Notes: a model not told the origin generated them from the sequence alone. Shown: positions 29,072 to 36,817, numbered from the stretch's first letter. The stretch: 64,000 nt of DNA from Bacteroidota bacterium (GCA_018267365.1 JAFDYQ010000012.1:42736-106735); one strand, 5' to 3'. Translations and numbers: made by a program.

Positions 29072-29503
29072 TTGAGAGCGCATTTCACAATAGTACTTTT
29101 TCTTTTCTGTTCCTTGGTGAATTGCTATGCCTATGGGCAAACACAAAAACAAGATATTTCTTTTCATGTATCTAAAAGGTATGAGATCAATAATCTATTT
29201 GGTAGGTGGAGATGTGCTATAGGTGATCCACACGGTGATAGTGTTTTCTTTGATTACACCTTCCACCCCGATATGCGGTGTGATGACATCCTGATGAGCA
29301 ATAAGGATACAGTAGCCACCGCATCACATCGGATGTTCTTCCTTCAGACGGATACTATTGTCTTCAGAGCTTTAGACGATGGAGCTACAGACAGAGCCCA
29401 GATACTAAAGTTAGAGAAGAGCTTTCTGCGCTGGGTAATATTACTGGATGAGGGCGGTCGGGGTGCTATCATGGAGTTCAGAAAAATAGCATCCGACCGA
29501 TAA
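29072..29503 (+). CDS. Small exported protein of unknown function
   Basis: The 143-residue product starts with TTG at 29072 (MRAHFTIVLFLFCSLVNCYA), giving a signal peptide; no in-frame ATG precedes this segment. The mature region resembles a small lipocalin/META-like beta protein (NLFGRWRCAIGDPHGDSVFF... FRKIAS), the kind of domain that compares expected and measured levels of a quantity in Bacteroidota exoproteins, but no family is certain. It lies 18 bases behind the PorP/SprF gene and may be the third gene of that operon. Confidence 0.6.
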   Translation: MRAHFTIVLFLFCSLVNCYAYGQTQKQDISFHVSKRYEINNLFGRWRCAIGDPHGDSVFFDYTFHPDMRCDDILMSNKDTVATASHRMFFLQTDTIVFRALDDGATDRAQILKLEKSFLRWVILLDEGGRGAIMEFRKIASDR

Positions 29504-29534
29504 TAAAAAAAGCCGCTCCCTTTCAGGAGCGGCT
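29504..29534 (-). terminator. Intrinsic terminator for the minus-strand lipoprotein gene
   Basis: On the minus strand AGCCGCTCC, loop TGAAAG, GGAGCGGCT (29511-29534) is followed by a T run (A run at 29505-29511 on the plus strand). It ends the gene at 29557-30489 and may also serve the converging plus-strand operon. Confidence 0.8.
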
Positions 29535-29556
29535 GTATGAGAAGTTGTCAGCGCGA

Positions 29557-30489
29557 TCAATGCCAGTATTGGAATACTGCACTATATGTTCTGCGAGAGT
29601 TAGTGTAGGTCACCTTATAGCCGTACGGGCAGCTGGTAGTCACGTTACCAGATGCGTCTACGCCGAAGAGCACGTCCAGTGTATTGCCATTCACATAGTG
29701 CTTCATCTCGCCGCTGTCCGGATTGCGGTAGTTGCTGCATGAGTTGTCAAATACGATAGGAGTACTTATCTCATTCACAAAGTCTGCACCCCTGCGGTTA
29801 GTGCCCCACATATCTACATTGGTATGCCCTCCTTGTGTAGCGTTTCCGGTGAGCTTAAGGCTGAGTGAGGCACCATTGCGCACAAAGGTACGGCTGCGGT
29901 CCACACTCCATGTCCTGTGCGTACCATCGTCAAAGGTGAGTTGGACATTGGTAGCTGTATGTCGGTGCTCCACAGGCCCTTGATCCAGCCCTGCCAGCAC
30001 GCGCCATGCCAGGCCGCCGGTCACATTGGTCAGTTTATTGAGGCCGTCATACTGCACATGGTCGCCGGTAGCTACATTGGTGATCACCAATGCGTTGAAA
30101 TTAACATCTAGCACAGCGTCCGCATTGTGCCAGCGCGTACCGCTGGTATAGCCCTCCAGCGTCAGCGTGACCGTACCGGACCGCTTAAACTTATTGTCTA
30201 CTATCGTAGTGCCGTCATATGTGATCGTGAGGATACCACTGGCGGCCTGAGAGCTATCTATCGAAGCTCCCACCAGGGCATAGATGCCGTCAGTCTTGCC
30301 GGAGACACTGGCCACACCACCTGCGGCATTGCCAGCATCATCCATCACCGCAGTCATGTGCTGCGTGGCGGTGTTTTCATCCTGTGCGCTGGTCAGGTCA
30401 TTGGTGGTTGTATTTTTTTTGCAGGAGCTAAGTATCATACCTGATGCGGCTATGAGCACCAGTACCATACGAAAGTGGGATCTTTTCAT
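29557..30489 (-). CDS. Lipoprotein of unknown function
   Basis: The 310-residue product begins MKRSHFRMVLVLIAASGMIL and then SSC-KK, a signal peptidase II lipobox. The mature region is Thr/Asp/Gly-rich and beta-rich with repeats of the kind ILTITYDGTTIVDNKFKRSG and VTLTLEGYTSG, and ends KVTYTNSRRTYSAVFQYWH. Related lipoproteins are frequent in Bacteroidota genomes, but I know no assigned function. It stands alone with a terminator 22 bases beyond its stop. Confidence 0.75.
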   Translation of the reverse strand: MKRSHFRMVLVLIAASGMILSSCKKNTTTNDLTSAQDENTATQHMTAVMDDAGNAAGGVASVSGKTDGIYALVGASIDSSQAASGILTITYDGTTIVDNKFKRSGTVTLTLEGYTSGTRWHNADAVLDVNFNALVITNVATGDHVQYDGLNKLTNVTGGLAWRVLAGLDQGPVEHRHTATNVQLTFDDGTHRTWSVDRSRTFVRNGASLSLKLTGNATQGGHTNVDMWGTNRRGADFVNEISTPIVFDNSCSNYRNPDSGEMKHYVNGNTLDVLFGVDASGNVTTSCPYGYKVTYTNSRRTYSAVFQYWH

Positions 30490-30645
30490 ATTTTTTGTTT
30501 TTGGTTTATATAGATGGTCGTATGACTAGGTTTTAATATACAGGTTTAAAACGGGAAATTAGATAATTTCAGTATGTGTAGATAGCCCGCACTCGCAATT
30601 TCATTTTTTATATGGCTGATAAACAAATTAATGCACAAAAAATAA

Positions 30646-30675
30646 AGAAGCCCTCCGATACATCGGAGGGCTTCT
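30646..30675 (-). terminator. Intrinsic terminator of the exbB-exbD-exbD-tonB operon
   Basis: A perfect 14-bp inverted repeat (30646-30659 and 30662-30675) around a two-base loop. On the minus strand it is followed by TTTATTTTTTG. It lies 25 bases beyond the tonB stop. Confidence 0.85.
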
Positions 30676-30699
30676 GAAAAGTTATTGCTGTGTTAAATC

Positions 30700-31503
30700 T
30701 TACTGACTGGCCAGCTTAAACATGATAGGCAGTACGTAAGACACCTTTACAGGCTTACCTTGCTGCTTGCCTGGATTAAACTTAGGTAGCATACGCACCA
30801 CGCGCAGCGCCTCTCTGTTGATACCGTCGCTCACGCCCTTCTTTACCTGTATGTCTGTCAGTGAGCCATCTTCTGTCACTACAAAGCCCACTACCACGCG
30901 ACCCTGGATATCGTTTTCACGCTCCATGTCAGGATAGTTGATGTGTTCTTGTATGAACTTCATCATGGCACCTTCGCCGCCCGGATAGGATGGCATCTGC
31001 TCTACCACGGTGAAGATCTTGTCTTCTACGATCGGTTTTGATTCGATCACCGGAGCCTCTACTACAGCAGGAGCGTCATCCTTGCCTTCGTGAGTCTCAG
31101 TGCTGATGGTCTGGTCCTTGATCTCAGTTACCTTGACCGGCTCATCTTCCTTACGTACTTCTTCATCCTTCTTGGCTACCATCTCGAGAAACTTCACCGT
31201 AGGCCGCACCGGTGGTGGTGGTGGTGGCGGGGGAGGAGGTGGGGTTTCATCCTTCAGCGGCGGTGGCTCTGTCAGCGTCACTGTGGTTTCCACCACTTCT
31301 TCTTTAGGTTTTGATTTCAGGAAGGAAAGATCTACAAAGGAGCCGGCTATCAGTACGCCCGCCACACCTATGGTGATCAGCAGGCCTATGATCGAGTTCC
31401 GTGCTTTTTCTTTGCGCAGCTGGTAGGCGCCGTATTGCTGGTTCCTGTTATAGAACACAATATCGTCAAACGACCAGCCTTGAAATGATTTTGATTGTTC
31501 CAT
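30700..31503 (-). CDS. tonB: TonB energy-transducing protein
   Basis: The 267-residue protein has a cytoplasmic N-terminus (FDDIVFYNRNQQYGAYQLRK, common in Bacteroidota TonB), one membrane helix at about 37-58, a periplasmic linker with a run of eleven prolines, and a C-terminal TonB domain (GRVVVGFVVTEDGSLTDIQV... VVRMLPKFNPGKQQGK). It transmits proton-motive force from ExbB/ExbD to TonB-dependent outer-membrane receptors. It is the last gene of the exbB-exbD-exbD-tonB operon, 57 bases after the second exbD. Confidence 0.9.
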   Translation of the reverse strand: MEQSKSFQGWSFDDIVFYNRNQQYGAYQLRKEKARNSIIGLLITIGVAGVLIAGSFVDLSFLKSKPKEEVVETTVTLTEPPPLKDETPPPPPPPPPPPVRPTVKFLEMVAKKDEEVRKEDEPVKVTEIKDQTISTETHEGKDDAPAVVEAPVIESKPIVEDKIFTVVEQMPSYPGGEGAMMKFIQEHINYPDMERENDIQGRVVVGFVVTEDGSLTDIQVKKGVSDGINREALRVVRMLPKFNPGKQQGKPVKVSYVLPIMFKLASQ

Positions 31504-31560
31504 GCTCTGCTGTTATGCTTTGGTTTGATGCAGATTTTTAATTTTTTCCATAAGGGGACC

Positions 31561-32151
31561 TTACCTGGTCACCCTTTCTATTTCTTCACCGGCCTTGACC
31601 TTGCCATTATTGTCTATGGTCTCCTGCTCTATCGGCACGATGTCCTGTATGGCGTAGATACGGGTCTTGGTGATGTCCATTTCGTCGAGTATGTCTACCA
31701 TATCCTTGTATTTAGCGCCCTCGGCCATCTTGATCAGTACGATCATTTTGTCTCCATACTCTTTGTCATGGCCATGCATTTTCTCTACCTGTTTTTGCTT
31801 TTTCAGCAGTACCTCACGGATACCCTGATCGCCGGCAAAGGTCGTCTGCTTCATATCGGTCATCTTGCCATCTTCGGTGCCGTAGTACCATATCACGTCA
31901 TCTTTGCCCAGCAGTACATTGAGTACCTGGCTTTCTTTTACGTCTTGCTTCTTGGTGTCATCCTTCTTAGGCATGGAGAGGTCCATAGCCTTAGGCTTAT
32001 TGAGAGACGTAGTGAGCATGAAGAAGGTGATCAGCAGGAACGCGAGATCCACCATAGGGGTCAGATCCACCTTGGTAGAGAGCTTCTTGCCTCTTACTTT
32101 TCCTCCATGTTTGCCTCCTCCGCCTCCCCCGGAGGTATCTATTTCTGCCAT
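31561..32151 (-). CDS. exbD: ExbD/TolR biopolymer transport protein (second copy)
   Basis: The 196-residue protein has a Gly-rich and basic cytoplasmic N-terminus, the single membrane helix with the proton-carrying Asp in VDLTPMVDLAFLLITFFMLT, and a periplasmic domain. It forms the proton-driven motor with ExbB and TonB. It differs from the preceding ExbD and is clearly a separate paralogue; two ExbD genes side by side are usual in Bacteroidota. Spacing to the first exbD is 28 bases. Confidence 0.9.
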   Translation of the reverse strand: MAEIDTSGGGGGGKHGGKVRGKKLSTKVDLTPMVDLAFLLITFFMLTTSLNKPKAMDLSMPKKDDTKKQDVKESQVLNVLLGKDDVIWYYGTEDGKMTDMKQTTFAGDQGIREVLLKKQKQVEKMHGHDKEYGDKMIVLIKMAEGAKYKDMVDILDEMDITKTRIYAIQDIVPIEQETIDNNGKVKAGEEIERVTR

Positions 32152-32179
32152 TTTATCCTGGTCTTTATTAGATTAAGAA

Positions 32180-32842
32180 TTATTCTTTCTTCTCCGCTCC
32201 TGCGGCAGAAGAGCCACCCGCCAGGGTGGTGATCAGGTTAAAGGTATGGATGTCTTTTTCCGTCAGGGTCTTGATCACTTCCCTTACAGCCTTCACATCA
32301 GTATTCTTATCACCTTTGATGGCTATGCGTATGGCATTGCGGGCACTCGGGTGGTTGATATCCACATCTGCATACCTGCCGGCCATCACCCAGTCTCCCA
32401 GTTGATTGTCGGCAGAGTCCATGGGTATTCCTGTGCTCTCTGCACTGATCTCATCCGGCTTTTTATTCAGCAGGTCTCCCACATTGCTCTTTGCATTAAA
32501 TCCGAATGTTTCTACCTGCGCAAAGTTTGCTTTCTGCTTCTCAGTGAGGTTTACCAGAGCTGGATATTTATCCTTGTAGTATTCCGCCATCTTTTCCAGC
32601 GCCTTTAGCCGGAAGGTCACGCTCGGATAGTTGATGTACGCCTTACCGTTTTTATCTACAGATATTTTGATAGCGTCATTTACCTGTATCTCCGAGCGGG
32701 AGTTTGGCAGGTCTATCGCTACCGGCTCGGTAGGCTTAAATTTTGAGGTGAGGATAAAGAACGTCAGCAGGAGGAATGATACGTCGCACATAGCGGTCAT
32801 ATCCACTGAGGTACTTTTCCTTGGTATTTTTACTTTAGGCAT
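32180..32842 (-). CDS. exbD: ExbD/TolR biopolymer transport protein (first copy)
   Basis: The 220-residue protein starts MPKVKIPRKSTSVDMTAMCD, the usual Bacteroidota ExbD opening, with the critical membrane Asp in MTAMCDVSFLLLTFFILTSK. A large periplasmic domain follows. The start at 32842 is preferred to the in-frame ATG at 32872, which adds ten residues outside the family pattern. It sits between exbB and the second exbD. Confidence 0.9.
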   Translation of the reverse strand: MPKVKIPRKSTSVDMTAMCDVSFLLLTFFILTSKFKPTEPVAIDLPNSRSEIQVNDAIKISVDKNGKAYINYPSVTFRLKALEKMAEYYKDKYPALVNLTEKQKANFAQVETFGFNAKSNVGDLLNKKPDEISAESTGIPMDSADNQLGDWVMAGRYADVDINHPSARNAIRIAIKGDKNTDVKAVREVIKTLTEKDIHTFNLITTLAGGSSAAGAEKKE

Positions 32843-32930
32843 TTTACCAGCTTTAATTATTAGTGATGACAAATGAGCAGCGATTCCATAAGCTCGCGGC
32901 TTATTATTTTATGCTGCTGCTTTTTACCAA

Positions 32931-33740
32931 TTACTTCTTGCGGCTGGCAAATGACTGAGCGATGCTGAATCCGATCTCGTCAATAGCATATGTCAGGGCG
33001 TCTATCTGGCTGGTAAATACGTTGTACAGGATGATCGCACATGCAGAGGTAGCGATACCGATAGCCGTATTCACGAGGGCCTCAGAGATACCTGCAGAGA
33101 GCTTGGTAGGATCCGGAGAGCCGGTAGTCGCGAGAGCGGCGAAAGACTTGATCATACCGATCACCGTACCGAGGAGCGCCACGAGGGTACCTACAGAGGC
33201 GATAGTAGAGAGGAATACGAGGTTCTTTTGCAGCATAGGCAGCTCCAGAGAGGTAGCTTCTTCTATTTCCTGCTGTATAGCGAGTACTTTCTTTTCGCCT
33301 TCCAGTTCAGTATTAGTCGCCATCTCCTGGTATTTATGCAGGCCGGCTTGTACCACGTTTGCCACAGAGCCTTTTTGCTTATTGCATTCTGCCAGGGCGG
33401 CATTTACGTCACCGTTAGAGAGGGCTGTCTTTATCTTCTGCAGAAATGGCTCTATAGAACCTGTACCCTTAGCCTTGGTGATAGTGATAGCACGCTCTAT
33501 AGAGTAGCTGATTACTGTGATGAGCATACCGATCAGGATAGGTACGATGAAACCACCCTTGTATATCAGACCAAAGATGTTTGAGCTGCCATCAGCATTC
33601 TTCAGTGGCTCTTCCTTTGCATCTACATAGTTACCGCAGAAAAACTTCCAGATACAATAGCCGATGATCAATGCGATAGGTACTACCAGGATGCTGAAGT
33701 CGAATCCCTTTTGTTGTTGTTTAGCAGGAGCTTGTGCCAT
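32931..33740 (-). CDS. exbB: MotA/TolQ/ExbB proton channel protein
   Basis: The 269-residue inner-membrane protein has an N-terminal helix (FSILVVPIALIIGYCIWKFF), a second at about 55-76, and the MotA/TolQ/ExbB domain with LVFLSTIASVGTLVALLGTV and ISEALVNTAIGIATSACAII, which carry the pore Thr/Ser residues. With ExbD it makes the proton channel that powers TonB. It is the first gene of the operon and has a strong promoter at 33785-33814. Confidence 0.92.
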   Translation of the reverse strand: MAQAPAKQQQKGFDFSILVVPIALIIGYCIWKFFCGNYVDAKEEPLKNADGSSNIFGLIYKGGFIVPILIGMLITVISYSIERAITITKAKGTGSIEPFLQKIKTALSNGDVNAALAECNKQKGSVANVVQAGLHKYQEMATNTELEGEKKVLAIQQEIEEATSLELPMLQKNLVFLSTIASVGTLVALLGTVIGMIKSFAALATTGSPDPTKLSAGISEALVNTAIGIATSACAIILYNVFTSQIDALTYAIDEIGFSIAQSFASRKK

Positions 33741-33784
33741 GATACTTATTGTTTTTTAGTTTAATGGTTTATTATTGAGAAGTT

Positions 33785-33814
33785 CAAAAATAGATTTTTA
33801 ATTTTCTATTCAAA
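33785..33814 (-). promoter_or_regulatory. Promoter of the exbB operon
   Basis: On the minus strand TTTG (33811-33814) is followed after 18 bases by TATTTTTG (33785-33792), a full match to both Bacteroidota promoter elements. The -7 box ends 44 bases before the exbB start. Confidence 0.7.
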
Positions 33815-34192
33815 ATTTTGTTTCAAAAATGAGGATCGTTTGTGGCGCACCGCACTGTGCTTCATTTTGGCTATTACAACGCCGGTAGTTCAATGCTATT
33901 GCGGTACTACAATTTTCGCCATCACTTATTGCAAAACCATGACAAATCGGTGGATGTTCTCATTGGTCAGGTAAATCCTCCTGTCTGCCGAAATTTGATA
34001 ACATATATTTATAATTTGGCATGAATTTAGCTCTGCAAAAAGCTAATCTTTATAATTTTTGCAGAAGAATCGTGTGGGCGGTTGTACACTATTTTAGTAT
34101 AGTTGATCGCTATCCACATGCCACCCGCAATAAGACAAGGGATACCATATATTTAAATCATATTTTTACAGAAATCAAAAAACCAATTCTCA
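33815..34192. other. Intergenic region with one inverted repeat
   Basis: No gene is supported here. A 9-bp inverted repeat, CTGCAAAAA (34033-34041) and TTTTTGCAG (34056-34064), has a 14-base loop and lies about 130 bases upstream of the coiled-coil protein gene. It could be an operator or a hairpin. No full TAnnTTTG box is found directly upstream of the gene at 34193. Confidence 0.4.
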
Positions 34193-35122
34193 ATGGAAGA
34201 CAACAAGCAAGGTGCCGGCGGTAGCAAAAAGATCTACATAGCCATCATCATTCTCCTGCTCCTGATCAATGGCGGTGCCATCTATAAGCTGTGGGACGAA
34301 AACCAGAAACGTGAAGACCAGAAAGTGGTCATAGAGCAAAAGGACACCGAGCTCAAAAGCCTCAATCAACAGTTTGAGACTGCCAAGCAGGACCTCGAGA
34401 GCATGAAAGGCAAGAATACCGAGCTGGATAGCATTGTGAATGATCGCCAGGCTCAGATAGAGAAGATACAGGGTGAGCTGGCTGCAGCTCAGAAGCGCGG
34501 CAACCTCTCTGCAGGCGAGCTGAAGAAGTATAAGGATATGGTAGCGCAGGTACAGGCTCAGAATGCGGAACTGCAAAAAAAGATAGAAGAGCTGACTGCA
34601 CAAAACCAGGAGCTCAACGCCAAGAACCTGGACCTGACCAAAAATCTCGATGCTGAGAAAACTACCACAGCTACGCTCACTGATCAGAATAAGGGCCTCT
34701 CTAAGAAAGTAGAGCTAGGCTCACTGCTGCACCTGCAGGGGCTGAAGGTAGAAGGCGAGAAGAAAAAGAAGAACGGCAAAGAAGTAGCTAAGACCAGTGC
34801 CAAGAGCATAGACCTGCTGAAGATCAGCTTCGCTACCGGTGATAACAAGGTACTGGAGAAAGGTAATCTCTCTCTCTATGTGCGTGTGATCAACCCTAAG
34901 GGCGAGACCATCTCTGTAGCAGATCAGGGCTCTGGTACACTGAAGCTGGCCGATGGCGGTACCGATATGCAGTATAGCAAGAAGGTAGACCTCGACTGGG
35001 ATCAGAACAGCAAAAACGTAGCCATAGACTGGACTGAGAATATCAAGACAGCAGGCACCTACAAGGTAGAAGTCTATCAGGCTGGCTACCTCATAGGTCA
35101 GACTTCTGTCACACTGAAGTAA
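34193..35122 (+). CDS. Single-helix coiled-coil envelope protein (paralogue A)
   Basis: The 309-residue protein has a short cytoplasmic N-terminus (MEDNKQGAGGSKK), one membrane helix at about 14-32 (IYIAIIILLLLINGGAIYKL), a long heptad coiled coil at about 40-165, a conserved hinge LTDQNKGLSKKVELGSLL and a C-terminal beta domain ending AGTYKVEVYQAGYLIGQTSV. It probably projects into the periplasm. The protein at 40268-41194 has the same architecture and matching hinge and end motifs. I recognise no named family. A terminator follows at 35147. Confidence 0.75.
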   Translation: MEDNKQGAGGSKKIYIAIIILLLLINGGAIYKLWDENQKREDQKVVIEQKDTELKSLNQQFETAKQDLESMKGKNTELDSIVNDRQAQIEKIQGELAAAQKRGNLSAGELKKYKDMVAQVQAQNAELQKKIEELTAQNQELNAKNLDLTKNLDAEKTTTATLTDQNKGLSKKVELGSLLHLQGLKVEGEKKKKNGKEVAKTSAKSIDLLKISFATGDNKVLEKGNLSLYVRVINPKGETISVADQGSGTLKLADGGTDMQYSKKVDLDWDQNSKNVAIDWTENIKTAGTYKVEVYQAGYLIGQTSVTLK

Positions 35123-35146
35123 GAAATAAGACAAGCATTAATTCCA

Positions 35147-35173
35147 GACCCGCCACGACCTGGCGGGTCTTTT
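35147..35173 (+). terminator. Intrinsic terminator after paralogue A
   Basis: GACCCGCCA (35147-35155), loop CGACC, TGGCGGGTC (35161-35169), then TTTTA. Confidence 0.85.
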
Positions 35174-35320
35174 ATTTAGATAAACTCCTTTGCTCGTGAA
35201 AGGAACCTATCTACAAATCAGCGCTACATTCCTGTCTTTGTTATTTCACTCCATCAGTTGTTTGATGTTGTTGAAATGCATTTTCAAGTCCTTTCGTACC
35301 TGCATGCCGTAGGCCGGGAT

Positions 35321-35806
35321 TTAGGAGCTATGGTTTTCCTCCAAAGCTATCTGTAGCGGCCTGTCAAAGCTCTCTGCCAGAGAGATGAGTGTCTCTGTCC
35401 TGTTGATACCTTCTATCTTTTGCAGCTTGTCATGCAGTACCTCCCGCAGGTGCTGCGTATCGCGGCAGATGATCCGGAGAAAGAGGCTATAGTTGCCCGT
35501 AGTATAGTGGCAGGATACTACCTCGGTTATTTTGCGCAGTTCCTTTACTACCTTATCGTACATGTCGCTTCGCACCAGGTATACGCCTATGAAAGCCGTC
35601 ACATCCATTCCTAGCTTGGGCAGGTCTATCTGCAGGCGCGGGCTCTTGACTATGCCCAGCTTTTCCATCTTAGCCATGCGCACATGTATGGTGCCCGCAG
35701 ATACAAAGAGCTTTTTACCTATTTCGGTGTAGGGTATAAAGGCGTTTTCCATCAGGATATTGAGTATCTGTAGATCCAGCTTATCGATTTCGTAATTCAG
35801 AGCCAT
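35321..35806 (-). CDS. Lrp/AsnC family transcription regulator
   Basis: The 161-residue protein has an N-terminal helix-turn-helix (LDLQILNILMENAFIPYTEI, then KKLFVSAGTIHVRMAKMEKL) followed by an AsnC/Lrp ligand-binding RAM domain (TAFIGVYLVRSD, VVSCHYTTGNYSLFLRIICR). Such regulators form dimers to octamers, bind amino acids or related ligands, and often control themselves and a neighbouring gene. ATG at 35806 (MALNYEIDKLD) is chosen over 35836, which adds ten residues not in the family. A 10-bp palindrome lies 32 bases upstream, and a tRNA-like RNA is transcribed divergently. Confidence 0.88.
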   Translation of the reverse strand: MALNYEIDKLDLQILNILMENAFIPYTEIGKKLFVSAGTIHVRMAKMEKLGIVKSPRLQIDLPKLGMDVTAFIGVYLVRSDMYDKVVKELRKITEVVSCHYTTGNYSLFLRIICRDTQHLREVLHDKLQKIEGINRTETLISLAESFDRPLQIALEENHSS

Positions 35807-35837
35807 TTTTGATGCCTTGTTTTTATATAAAGTCAAA

Positions 35838-35862
35838 GAAAATGATACAAATTATCATTTTC
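35838..35862. promoter_or_regulatory. Perfect palindrome, candidate Lrp-type operator
   Basis: GAAAATGATA (35838-35847), spacer CAAAT, TATCATTTTC (35853-35862): ten paired bases with no mismatch in an AT-rich dyad of 25 bp. It lies between the Lrp/AsnC start and the promoter of the tRNA-like RNA, where an autoregulator would bind. The assignment to this protein is inferred from position only. Confidence 0.5.
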
Positions 35863-35890
35863 GTATATTTTACAGTAAATCTTTGAATTA

Positions 35891-35922
35891 TTTGTAAGTC
35901 ATGAGGCCTCTTGTTATCTTTG
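35891..35922 (+). promoter_or_regulatory. Consensus promoter of the tRNA-like RNA
   Basis: TTTG (35891-35894), a 20-base spacer, then TATCTTTG (35915-35922). Both elements match the Bacteroidota consensus. Transcription should begin near 35927-35930, about 23 bases before the first base of the acceptor stem. Confidence 0.75.
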
Positions 35923-35951
35923 TATTACGAAAGCGGAAGCGATCGCAATAT

Positions 35952-36139
35952 TGTTGGATGATGAAATTTGGCAGACATGCCCTCCTGTCTCGGGGGTGAG
36001 GAGCCAGGGACAAATCCGGTGAAAATATTGAGTGTAGGGACAGGCCTGCCTGTAGATAGAGAGGTTAAAACCTGTCCCTAGCAAGCAAGAAAGAAACCAG
36101 ACTAACCTCCTCATGTAGGTTCGACTCCTGCTCCAACAG
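35952..36139 (+). ncRNA. tRNA-like RNA with a ~118-nt variable arm
   Basis: The sequence folds as a class II tRNA. Acceptor stem: TGTTGGA (35952-35958) with TCCAACA (36132-36138), 7 of 7 paired. D arm: ATG (35961-35963)/CAT (35976-35978) with A14 and the GG pair, in a Leu-like context GAAATTTGGCAGAC. Anticodon arm: CCCTC/GGGGG around the seven-base loop CTGTCTC, with T33 and apparent anticodon GTC. T arm: GTAGG/CCTGC around TTCGACT. The variable region (35997-36114) starts and ends with TGAGGAG/CTCCTCA and contains a perfect 10-bp stem at 36035-36044/36071-36080. Position 73 is G and CCA is not encoded. It has its own promoter and terminator. It is not a tmRNA: no tag frame or tmRNA 5' motif is seen. 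Confidence 0.7.
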
Positions 36140-36146
36140 CTATCAA

Positions 36147-36173
36147 AGCCAGAGTAAGTTCTCTGGCTTTTTT
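36147..36173 (+). terminator. Intrinsic terminator of the tRNA-like RNA
   Basis: AGCCAGAG (36147-36154), loop TAAGTT, CTCTGGCT (36161-36168), then a T run to 36173. It begins eight bases after the discriminator base. Confidence 0.85.
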
Positions 36174-36242
36174 GACACCGGTGGTGTCATTAAACTTTTA
36201 GGTAGAGAATGATATCGGCTCTCTGTGTGTCGCTGATGTCTC

Positions 36243-36279
36243 ATAGCCCTCGTGCTGCCATGCCGGGGCTATTTTTTTA
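36243..36279 (+). terminator. Second terminator-like hairpin
   Basis: ATAGCCC (36243-36249) pairs with GGGCTAT (36266-36272), followed by seven T. The 16-base loop is long. It may catch read-through from the tRNA-like RNA. Between the two terminators lies GACACC-GGT-GGTGTC (36174-36188), another small dyad. Confidence 0.45.
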
Positions 36280-36353
36280 TGTATGGCACAGCCCTTGTGA
36301 TAAATACTGTGAAAGGCACTGACAGGAGTCATGACTTTATCTCTACTAATCTG

Positions 36354-36361
36354 TAACTTTG
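36354..36361 (+). promoter_or_regulatory. -7 box (TAACTTTG) for the stress protein gene
   Basis: TAACTTTG matches TAnnTTTG, 21 bases upstream of the ATG at 36383. No clear -33 box. Confidence 0.5.
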
Positions 36362-36382
36362 ATATAAACCATTCATCCGCTC

Positions 36383-36817
36383 ATGAAAAACATACTCGTA
36401 GCCGTAGACCTGGAGCAGGGCGACATCCTCCTGCTCAACAAAGCCGCCGAACTGGCGCTCTGCACCAAAGCAAAAGTTTGGGTGGTTCACATCGCTATGC
36501 CTGATCCTGATTTTGTGGGGATGGATGCCGGCCCTATGTATGTACGCAAGACGCTCGCCGATGACCTTCGCACTGAGCATAAGGCACTACGCGGGTATCA
36601 CAAGGAATTGCACGATCAGCGTGTGCATTCAGAGGCACTGCTCATTCAGGGGCCCACTGTAGAGACCATTTTTGCCGAGGCTACCAAACTGGATGCGGAC
36701 CTGATCGTGATCGGTGCGCACAAACATAATTTTCTAAAGCGTGTCTTCGGTCAGGATATCACACATCAGATCATAGACCAGTCACGCATACCCATGCTGA
36801 TCGTTCCGCTGGACTGA
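36383..36817 (+). CDS. Universal stress protein (single UspA domain)
   Basis: The 144-residue cytoplasmic protein is one UspA domain: KNILVAVDLEQGD at the N-terminus, the strand KVWVVHIAMP, and the C-terminal nucleotide-binding block DLIVIGAHKHNFLKRVFGQD with the later SRIPMLIVPLD. The G-2x-G-9x-G/S pattern of ATP-binding members is not complete, because His-Lys-His-Asn replaces the usual Gly-Arg-x-Gly, so nucleotide binding is uncertain. It follows the tRNA-like RNA on the same strand but has its own -7 box. Confidence 0.87.
   Translation: MKNILVAVDLEQGDILLLNKAAELALCTKAKVWVVHIAMPDPDFVGMDAGPMYVRKTLADDLRTEHKALRGYHKELHDQRVHSEALLIQGPTVETIFAEATKLDADLIVIGAHKHNFLKRVFGQDITHQIIDQSRIPMLIVPLD

Noticed and set aside
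31204..31240. Plus-strand Gly/Trp-rich frames opposite tonB
   Set aside because: They are the complement of the proline run in TonB.
34190..34603. Leu-rich minus-strand frame with membrane-like appearance
   Set aside because: It is the complement of the coiled-coil coding region; Leu-rich antisense is expected opposite Lys/Glu-rich codons.
35985..36106. Group I intron in a tRNA anticodon loop
   Set aside because: The anticodon arm already pairs without removing anything, the insert is only about 118 nt, and no S element is found; kept only as an alternative origin.
35952..36139. tmRNA (ssrA)
   Set aside because: The D arm and anticodon arm are complete, the insert is in the variable arm, and no tag-coding frame ending in Ala-Ala or tmRNA 5' motif is present.
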